A DNA stretch of 64,000 bases from Mactromeris polynyma (lineage: Eukaryota; Mollusca; Bivalvia; Venerida; Mactridae), in assembly GCA_032209605.1 (NCBI GenBank), contig JASFXZ010000015.1, positions 3,224,001 to 3,288,000 of the forward strand, read 5' to 3'. The position numbers and the translations under genes were made by a program. Shown here piece by piece: positions 49,145 through 59,600 of the stretch; position 1 is the first letter of the stretch, and each line of letters opens with the position of its first letter. The notes below the pieces were generated by a model, which had not been told where the DNA came from, searched no databases, and saw nothing but the letters and a program-made list of their open reading frames with translations.

Positions 49145-49939
49145 CTGATAAGAAATTCTGACATCAGTAACTTTATGACTACCGCGTGCGTTGATGACAA
49201 CTTTGCAGCGACGTAGCATTGAGTGTACAAACTTGTTGATATCGGATTGAAGGGTATTATACCACTTTTCAAGTTTGTATATCGGAGCTCATTGACGTTA
49301 CCATGTGGATATGGATTTCGCCGTAGACGTCTATCAAGATTATTCGAAAATGTTTTATCAGATTTAAATCCGGGCTTTTAAGGGCAAGTTGCCTATGAAA
49401 TCGATGTTTTATTTTGTAAGAGCCGATGTTATCACGAGCGACGTGGACTCTATTGTTGAGTCATCATGTTGAAATGACGCCATGAGTTTGTACGAAAGGG
49501 ACAGCGTGAGGCGCTATTATATTCCCCCTGTAGATATAAGCATGTAAATTACCCTCAATGCCCACAAGTGCGATCCGATATCCATAACCAATACCGGACC
49601 AGACCATAACTGACCCCCTCCACCCACGAAACGATCCCTTTGCAGTATGCAACAGTCGGCATAATGCTCGTTCCTGCACCAGACTCTGACCTGGCCATCA
49701 TCCCAGGACAGGGCAAACCTGGATTCACCGAAGTACAAAATCGTTCACCATGTCTGCATGTTGATGTATCCCTCGGCCCATTAAAGTTTGTCACGGCCGT
49801 CAAAACAGATCCAACATTGGGACGACGCTCGGTTTGCTGACAGGGGTGCCGAAAGCAGTGAAAAAGCGATTTCACTAGGAACATCTTCCTCCAGCATCCT
49901 TATGACTCTGTCCCGTAATTGTTTTGAAATCCGCTGCAT
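49145..49939 (-). pseudogene. Tc1-like transposase relic
   Basis: On the minus strand from 49939, MQRISKQLRDRVIRMLEED matches the N-terminal DNA-binding part of Tc1 transposases. After a deletion, GESRFALSWDDGQVRVW (usually DESRF; the first catalytic Asp now reads Gly), then GSVMVWSGIGYGYR, IEGNLHAYIYRG and PHAVPFVQTH follow in shifted frames, then SPDLN and DRRLRRNPYPHGNVNELR. At least three frame changes and an internal deletion make it non-functional. It is shorter than the usual ~340 codons. Confidence 0.8.
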
Positions 49940-50528
49940 TGAAATTCAGTAGTCAAGCCTTTTACATGTTGTATTTTGAATGCCTTTGATAATTTTCTGA
50001 CTGATGTCGTCTAATGCAATATATTGAAGTAAAAATATGTTCTACATGTGAACCGGATATGCCAATCCCGTGCGTATACTTGGAAATGCATTTTGGCCCA
50101 ATAAGCCGATATTGTTTTACACCAGGCGAGTATCTGTCCGTTTTTGCTAAGTACATGGTCAATTCATACTACTACAAGTCACAATTAACATTATTAGTTC
50201 TAATTTACTAAGTTTCTTTTCTGGTTCATTAACAAGTTACATGTATACCTTCCAATACAACCAATTTTCCCGATACTCACGTTCAAATACCAACAAGTTA
50301 CATGTATAAGTACAAATTTAAAGAAGTCACATATATACATACAAATAACGATAACCTGTATACAATCCCCCGTACTTAGCCCAACGGGTGTATTGTAAAA
50401 TGATAACTACCGTTGAAATATGCCAATGCTTGTCAGTTGTGCTCTCGAAACATTATAAATGTCCCTCATATTAAACCAAACATGCAAATGTAAATGTAAC
50501 GCTCCGCGACAACAGTCGGGTATGTGGA

Positions 50529-50599
50529 ATTTACAATCAGCAATGACACAGCAGCACGACCGCGGTATATAAGAGCTTGTACGAACACAGGTTTCAGTG
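50529..50599 (+). promoter_or_regulatory. Gene 3 core promoter
   Basis: TATATAAG at 50566-50573, and TCAGTG at 50594-50599 whose A is 30 bp after the TATA start. The preceding AATGACACAGCAGCAC and the GGTATATAAGAGCTTG block are the same as in gene 2. Confidence 0.65.
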
Positions 50600-50607
50600 C
50601 GTGGTCG

Positions 50608-50628
50608 ATGATGGTTATGTTCAAAATG
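50608..50628 (+). CDS. Gene 3 exon 1: start
   Basis: ATG at 50608 (second in-frame ATG at 50611) reads MMVMFKM and ends in ATG|gtaagt, the same splice context as gene 2. The last ATG (50626) is the positional equivalent of the gene 2 start codon, so initiation could also occur there. Confidence 0.6.
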
Positions 50629-53600
50629 GTAAGTTAACTCTTTATTGTTTAGATAAACATATTTAATGAAAACTTTACTGCGATTTTAGGATAACTTTAT
50701 TTAATTACAAGCAAATACAAAAGATCGAGAAACGTTTATTTGACTTCGGCTAGTCTTGTTTTTGTGAACTCAGTAATTCAATAATAGACTAGTCTCAATA
50801 TGTATTGTTATTATTAATCAGTAAAACATGCATCATCTACAAACTGCGTAAAAATGCTTTCAACGTTAATGTTATTGTCCATTTACCACTGAATAAATAC
50901 CGTTCACTCCATTATATACTCCAAGCTAAACGCATTTGACAGTCTTGGTGCTTGAAACTTGGACAAATCTTGGAGTGTAGAGTTATCAATCGAACTTTCT
51001 TAGTTTACCACGTTCTAAATTATATTCATTAACATTTAACAACGACTCTAATAGCTTATGAATGTTCAATGCATAAGGTCAATTGATTTTTAATTATGGT
51101 TGTTCACTGCGTTGAAATTTAGCATTTATGATGTAAGCATACAATGTACACATTCACTTGTACAGTTTTGTTAAACCAGTGTTTATGATACGCTATATGC
51201 TCCTTTGTTTAATTGAATTATTTTTTGACAACATGTTCATTGTTTATGTCATTAATATTAGAAGAATGGAATAATTAGCTCGATAATTCTTGATTTATTG
51301 GCTCAATTTCACTGCTAATTATATAATCGTAATGCTATTATACGAAATATAATATAAAATACATGCACACGATTAGCCTTTGCGCTCAATTGGTACATTA
51401 TTAATTGTTTTAAGTACTGCATCTTTTGTCATCATACAATGCAATATTGACAACGAAACACACTAGTATGTCGAGTGCAACTTTATTGCGGGACAAGTCT
51501 TAAAAACGTTGCTACAAACCATTCCATGACGGCGAAATTCATTTAGTCTTCCCTCATTTGGATTTGCCTTAAGTTTACAATATTTGCCTGCTGGCACGTT
51601 TGACAGTATATCCCAAAATCGTTTCATTTTTCTCATATTAACGATTCGATAAGTATTAACGTGTATATTACTACACGTACTGTTTCAGTCAAAACATCAA
51701 AGTCAGACTGTTAGTGTTTTTTGGTTTAATTGTTAATGTTTTTAATTTGAGTAATCCAACATTTTGAGCACAGTCTATGATACTGTCTATGCGGCATAGG
51801 TTTTCATACTAGATTACAATATATTTTAAACGGAATTGTTTGCACCATGATGTTCATTTAAAACACTACCAATTTTATACCATGCTTTACTTGGAAATGA
51901 TTACAATGAATGTCCTATGAAGCATCACACTACTTCTACAGGCTTCAAATGTGACATCCAGTTATAGACATTAGACATTTTTTTATTTCTCCTCTTGTGT
52001 GGCAAAGATCACGAATAAATCCTTTCCCATTGGAAATAATTGGTTTAATATATATACTACAAAACACAATCTTTTTCTATCGTTGCGTTATTGATCTGAA
52101 TTCACAACACCTTTTATAATCTTTCTTCAATAAAAAAACTCAAAAAAAAACATGTTGTTACATCCCTTTAAATAGGGAACAAGAAAGCAAGAAGAGCATG
52201 AGTTACATGCATAGCAAGATAAACAATACTCCGTTGGAGATATATAACTGGAGACAATATTATATGAAATATTATATGAATAGCAAGATAAACAATACTC
52301 CATTGAAGATGTATAACTGGAGCAATGTCTTCACTGGAGACATATCATAGATAAAACAAACACATACGCGTATTTCGCGACATCTTGTTTATATTCCCAA
52401 TCTATTTTCTCTTTTTCGTATGCAACCAAAATATAAGCATTAATTTTACGCCAACACACGTCAAAATAGCGTGAATGTTTGCATTTTGTTCGAAGTTGTA
52501 GAACTAACAACAACACTAATAAAACATATACGAATATATACGCTCGTTCACATATAGATTCGTATACATATTGTTTTAGATAATTGTATCAAACTAATGC
52601 AGTGGACATAAGAGGGCCTTGCTAATAAAATGTTTGCTTTGAAAATAGCATTAACATGAATACGTTAAAATATAATTGCGTTATGCCAGAATTAGTTTTG
52701 TATCTAAGCAATTTAACCTGTATATTTCTCTAAAACACGATTTTGTACGTGGGCAAATTTTCATAAGCACTATCAACACTTTCTCTGTGTCCCAGAGTGT
52801 TTATAAATCTAACATTAAAACTGGGGAATTACGAGGAGCATGCAATATCCAAGAGGCACTGAATAAGATCAGAACGTAAATACCTCCTGGTTTTTAGATC
52901 TAGAATTCTTGCGTGTCTGTACACACATTTAGGACGTGAATTGGCACTAGTCTCAATATCATTCATAATAGTTTTGACATGCAGGGACTTATACAATTTA
53001 AAACTAAGATATTTTACATTTTCTGAAGATTTAATGGTTCATTACTTATAATTTTAAAATCTCCCACCTTCTTTAGATTGCTTTAGCTGCCAGAACGAAA
53101 AAATCAGGCTTACCAAGATGTAATGATAATCAATTGTCAACAAACCAAGATGAACATTTGTCTAGGACTGTCCAAAGTTTTACGGAAATGATTACATAAT
53201 CTTTGTGAGCAAAATAAATTGCACTCTTATAAACACATCATTTACATAATACTAGAATGAGGGACTCAACAAGTATTAGGTTTAATATCAGATAACACCT
53301 TGTTATCACTGGTTGTTTGATCCCTTCCACATTAATAATACACAAACCAATCAGTAGTAAGAATACCCATAAATCTTAGATTACTACAGAGTATATGATA
53401 ATCGGCGGTTGTCAAATGCCTTTTGTAAATGAGGCATAACCATTCCAGTGTACAAACATTTTGCACAATTGCTTCTAATAAGAACTAACAAATAAATAAG
53501 ACCGTTATCAGTAAGATCATTATCTAATACAGACATTTCAAGCTGTGTGTACACAGACAATTCTAGGAATTTAGAATCAATGTTTAAATACTGACATGCC

Positions 53601-56600
53601 GATAATTACCAACAGCAGGTTTAGTGATTTTCGTATATGAAAGGCATATTTTGGCAATCTTCGTGTTATCAGGTCCTACAATTTGTGCAATTGACATCTT
53701 TATAACCGTATATATGTAAATAAAGGCTTGAATTCACAAAACAACGCGGCTACACATCTTTTTGACATGATACCTCAAACATCATTGACAATAATATATT
53801 TGTACATTTGATTTACATTATTTTGTGTATGTACGTTACAATCTTTTTAAACAAGTTTACCAATATATGTATTCTATTCTGAAGACTTTATTGAATACAT
53901 ATAACTCGCAAATGCATATATGTATCATAATGTGTGCCTTAATTATGAAACACGTCCTAGCCATTTTGCTATGGGGGATTAGGGAAACTATATTCTTGAT
54001 TGAACCATTAACCATTTGAAAGCAGTAACAGAACATACAGTTTATATAATTGATCAGTGACATTGATGTTTATTGATGTCATGGTGTATTTATCAGTATC
54101 GCCATAGTATGTTATTAATTTTTTATTGACAAAAACTTACTAGGACAAAATAATTGGATACATATTTCCTATTACAGGACCCAGGAAGCCTATTGGCTGT
54201 TATTATTTTCATTGCAGCTGTACGACACGGACAAACAGGTTCATCTTTATTTATTTATAACGAATTATATGCTAGAAAAAAACGTTATTAATGAGCATGG
54301 TATTTCAACTTGTGAATGATACGTGAAATCTTAACAATATGATATTTTAACGCACCACTACACTAAACATACAATGAATTACAGTACAATAATTTAATCG
54401 CATCTTGCTCGTACTATTTATACATTGTTCTAAAACAATATATTGTTTCTTTGCCTAAATTTGTTCAATGGTTATTATAAAGTACTAGCTACAAAAAAAT
54501 AGTTGTCTGTTATGTGCATATCTATGTGTGTGTACCGTCAATTCAATAAAAAAACATAATACACGACTGTACAATTAAGTCCATGCTATGCTTGTGAATA
54601 TTACTTACACTTTATATTCCAATACAGCGTTACTTACAATATGTGCTGATGATAGTGTATGCAAAGGTAGTGGAGGGGATACAAACGCGGTGTGCGCGAA
54701 TGAAACAAGTAATGGGGGCGACGCTGACGGAAACTGTATTTGTACAGGAAGTTTTAAGAAAGACAACGATGCGTGTGTTGCAAAAGGTTAGTGAAAACTC
54801 TTGATTTGGCATTCACAATCAAGTAGAAAACACTATACATCGTGTATTACTTTAGATATTACATTTTACTCTGAATAAACATATCATATATATCCAGACA
54901 TTATCGTAAAAATGCATGAGTGAGCAACACCTACATTATCGGACCTCATTAAGTTAGTACCTGTAAGTGTGTCCTAATTAATCATTATATTAAGTCCTTC
55001 CTGAGAATTTATTATTTCAGCGCATGTCATATCATCAATTTTAACAGCTGAACATTCCAATATCGTATAGTATTCACTCAACCATTTGACATAACACCTG
55101 AAATGGAGATTTTGCCTAGAATATTCGAGTTCTGAAAAAATGAAATGGTATAGTACAAAATCAATTTAGGCTATACATGTATATGATAAAATCGACATCA
55201 TCTTCTGAATATTTCTCAGTGGGTCGTCTTCAATGTCGTAGTGAGGGGTCTGTTCTGTTCATTTTAAAAATTATATAAGAATGTACACTGCCTCCATACT
55301 TTTGTTTTTTTGTCAACCAAATATATATCTTACTGCGTCTTTTGTTCACTTTTGTTGGCAAGTTGCATGAATGATGTTCTTCTGAAATACATTATATCGT
55401 AAACAGTTAACATGATACGAGCGATACAAACATGTAGTGATTATATCAGTTGAGCATATATTACATGTTCTCTACCGAAATAATATTATTGACTAATGCA
55501 TTATTTTACGACATTGCGCAGTTGGTAAATAATTAAGATATGAGCAACGTTTCCTATTGAGTGACTTAAAAACCATTTTTACGCATAGTATGAGGTATTC
55601 TGTGTCGCAGCGTCTGTCAATGTAATAAAGGAGATAATACAGGCTAGTTGGTCCGATGTCAAGTGAAGTAGGGTGGTTGTTCTAAATAAAATATTGTTTC
55701 TTTGCATTAATTTGTGCAATGGTTATTATAAAATACTAAGACAAAAAATGGTTTATGTTATGTGCCTTCTGAAGTGTATGTTTCGTCAATTAAATAAAAA
55801 AACATAATACATGGTTATATAATTAAATCCATGTTATGCTCGTGAATATTACGTATACTTAATATTCCAATATAGCGTTACTTCAAAAATGCACTGATGA
55901 CAGTGTTTGCCATGGAGGGGTTACCAATGCGAAGTGTTCGACTAATACAAGCAATGGAGGCGACGCTGACGGAAACTGTATTTGTACTGGACGTTTTAAG
56001 GAAGACAACGATGCATGTGTTGCAAAAGGTTAGTGAAAACTCGTGATTTGGCATTCACAAATAAGCAGAATACATTATACATCGTTTATTACTCTACATA
56101 TTACATTTACTCGATTAAACGTATCATATATATCCAAACATTATCGTCAAATTGCATGAATGAGCAACCTACATTATCGGACCTCATTACGTCAGTACAT
56201 GTATTGTGTCTTGATTAAACTTCATATTAAGTCCTTTCTGACATTTGATTATTTCAGCGCACATCATAGCATCATTATCAACTGCTGTAAATTCCAAGAC
56301 TGTATTAATATACACTCAACCATTTCACATAACACATGCCTCGAACATTTTAGGCTATATTTGATAAAATGGACATCATCTTCTGCATGATTCTCAGCCG
56401 ATCGTCTTTAATGTCGTGGTGTGGGGTCTGTTTAGTTCATTTATTAAAGTATATAAGTATGTACACTGCCTCCATATTTATGTATTTTTTTAAAACCAAG
56501 TATATCTCTAACCGCGTCTTTTGTTCAATTTTGTTGGCAAGTTGCATGAAGGATTTTCTTCTAAAATACATTATACTGTAAATAGATAACGTGATACGAG

Positions 56601-59600
56601 CAACACAAACGTGACGTGATTCTCTCAGTTGAGCATATACATGTATTGTGTGTTCTCCACCAGAATCATATTATTGACCGATGCATTATTTTACAACAAT
56701 GCACAGTTAGTAAATAGTAAGATATTAGCAATGTTTCATATTTCGTCACTTGAATACCATTTTTACACATATTATGTGGTATTCGGTGCTGAAGTGTCTA
56801 TCAATAATACAGACTAGTTGGCCCGGTGTCAAGTGAAGGTGGCTGGTTGTAGTATTACGTCATATGTCTACTAAGTGGTATCACAGCGCAATATATACCG
56901 TCTCCAATACGCACCAAATGTCATAAGCTGTTGATGTGACAGAATAGCTGTACAACTATTTTGAAAATGAAATTCAAAATACTACACATACCAAACGTTC
57001 CTGTCACCGTCGACCTACGGAATATAGATGGAAACGGTTTCAATGAGTAATAAATCAACTTAATCATATGTTCTCGTTGTGGGTTAAATGTTAAAAGCAA
57101 TACAGTAAACTATGGAAGTAAAAACACTATAAAGGGCACACATCGCTTCAGATTTTTGTATTATTAATTTCTTGCAGTGTTCCGGTCAGGCTTTGTCAAA
57201 GTTATTTTAAACACCTAAAAGAAGTACATTGTACATGTATACAAAATCCAAAAATCTAACACGTATTTCATGTCAGTGTGGTCGGACGGAATCTTTATAT
57301 ATTATAGAGTGAACATATCCCAATACAGGATATTCAATAAGCCATAAACATATATCATAATAGTAAAAGAGCGTGAATAAGTTGCTACAGGGTTAGGGTT
57401 AGGAGAAATAGGAAATGAAATATGTACAAGTATAACATTACGTACGAAGCTATTAATTATTTAATAAACAACCAATTGAACTTGGGCTGTAAATGTTACG
57501 GATGTTTAGTAAACATGTGGCAATGAAATTCCGGTTTCCAAAAGAAATTTCGCATTGTATTACTATTTGTCAAATGTATATGGTTGTCTACACTAGAATT
57601 TACGAAAGGCTTGGCATACTTATGTTTCCTTTCTAGGTAATATTTACGATAAATGAAATCTACCAACTTACAGAAACAGCGTACATAACGGATAATTGGA
57701 AATGTATATTCTATATGATTGTTATTTAGGTAATTCAAAACGCCGGAAAGTTAAATGTATTGAAATCACACTCATCACGTTTTGTCACATTATGTAGAAA
57801 CAATAACATGATGTATATGTTTGTTGAAGTCATGAAAAAGATTCATAAGCGTCTGATATGACAGCTTTTCTACAGAATAGATCCAGTTAATTCATTCTAC
57901 GTTAACTAGTCAAATTACAGTTTTTACCTGTCCCACACATTTAAATTGAAAATAAGACATTTGTATCCGCGCTTTGTGTGTATAATGGAGAGCAGCATTT
58001 AGATGAAACACGGACACCATTTTTTTACACAATATATAAGCTTATTTGATAATAGCAGCATCACAAATAGCTCATTTTTGGCCATTTTTCCCTCTTCATC
58101 GGATAGGTGTGTATGTTGCAAGCTCTGTTGCAAAACATGTATGGACAATACAATTACGTACACTTTCTAAAATGATATGTGAATGAAAGTCCTTTGTCCT
58201 GATTTTCAGAGTAAGATACGTTATGCAACTTAAGCTGAAGGAATGAATTACATTTTAATTTTAAAATATACCTAAAACCTAACAGAATATAGATCTGAAG
58301 TTGTTTGAATGTAGACAGAATAGTTTTCAGACAATGTTCAATGCAAGGTCTGAAATTGGAAACCCCACAAAAAAAACATAAAATACGTTAAACGGATATG
58401 CACGAATGCAACTATATGTTTCTAACAGGGCCAGTATAAACGGTATTTATAGTACGCCACCCATGCTTCCTTTACGTCTGTCAAAAACATATCTTCAAAA
58501 AGACAATCATTTCTGGATAAAGTGTGATTTCATAAAACGCAAATAAGATACGTTATAATAAGATACGTTATGCAGATAAATTAATCGATTATTGCACAAC
58601 GATAAGCCAAGTACAGTGACGTACATGTATGTTCATTTTCATACTTTGCTGACATCTTCTGGAAACACGAGGCATGACTGTCACATGTCTTTAATTACAA
58701 GTTTATTCAGCGGGAATTTTGAAGAAATATGAAGTTGTATTCCGAAAGAATGTAAGTGTTAATCTAGTATTTCCAGATGTGCAGGTTACTATTATCGTTT
58801 ATATATCAGTTATAACTAGAGCTTTCATATAAAGTTTTTACTGGTGGTGTATATAAGCAAATCGTGTACGCATGGCCATTGGAAACGTCTTTTGATTATA
58901 CATGTATAACGTATCTTATGGAACATAACGTATTTTATGGAACTTTCTCAGATCAATTCGTACACAAGTACTTATTTTGTATGAAGGTAAACACCAACTT
59001 TAGGTTTTCTGATGCAAACGTAAATAAACCATGCAGCATTCTGAAACTGTATCTGTCTGATGAATGTCAGAAACCGCATTAATATACGTAACGTATCTTA
59101 CGTAAACCATAACGTATCTTATGAAAATGAGTTATTTCACTTAATAACATTATATTAGATGTAAACCACACATGTGTCATATTAATAGCAGAGTACTTAC
59201 ATGTATAACTAATGTTAATTTCCATAAAACATGATGACAACACGGAGAGAAAGGCAAAATTAGTACCGAGAGAGGAAGAAGAAACCTCACTATGGCACTG
59301 TGTTGAAACAGAAGTAGTTTATAGGATCAAGATCAAATACAGTTTCTTTCAAACTTTGAATAAATGAGTGTGCAGAGTTAAATATTCCATCGCACTAAAT
59401 GTGATATATAAGAACATTTTGCAAAGTTCAGAAGAAATCGAATTCCAATTTCTTATTTGTTACAGTATAATTGATTAATTTCTCAACAATATGGTAAAGT
59501 TTCAAATGTTTTCACAATATCAGTTAGAAGAAAATAAGGTGTTTCATGAAAATTAACACTCATTTACTTTCAGTTGCATTATGAAAATTTTAAGTTTTAT

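Larger units (their letters stand above)
54433..56855 (+). repeat. Tandem duplication of gene 3 module exon (about 1.25 kb x 2)
   Basis: Copies run roughly 54433-55680 and 55681-56855. Matching landmarks are GCAATGGTTATTATAAA-type sequence before each exon, the exons themselves (offset 1248), TCTCAG…GGGGTCTGTT after them, and AGTTGG(T/C)CC…GTGTCAAGTGAAG-like ends. Confidence 0.7.

Noticed and set aside
57391..57405. GGGTTAGGGTTAGG, telomere-like repeat
   Set aside because: Only two units; chance or a trivial interstitial repeat.
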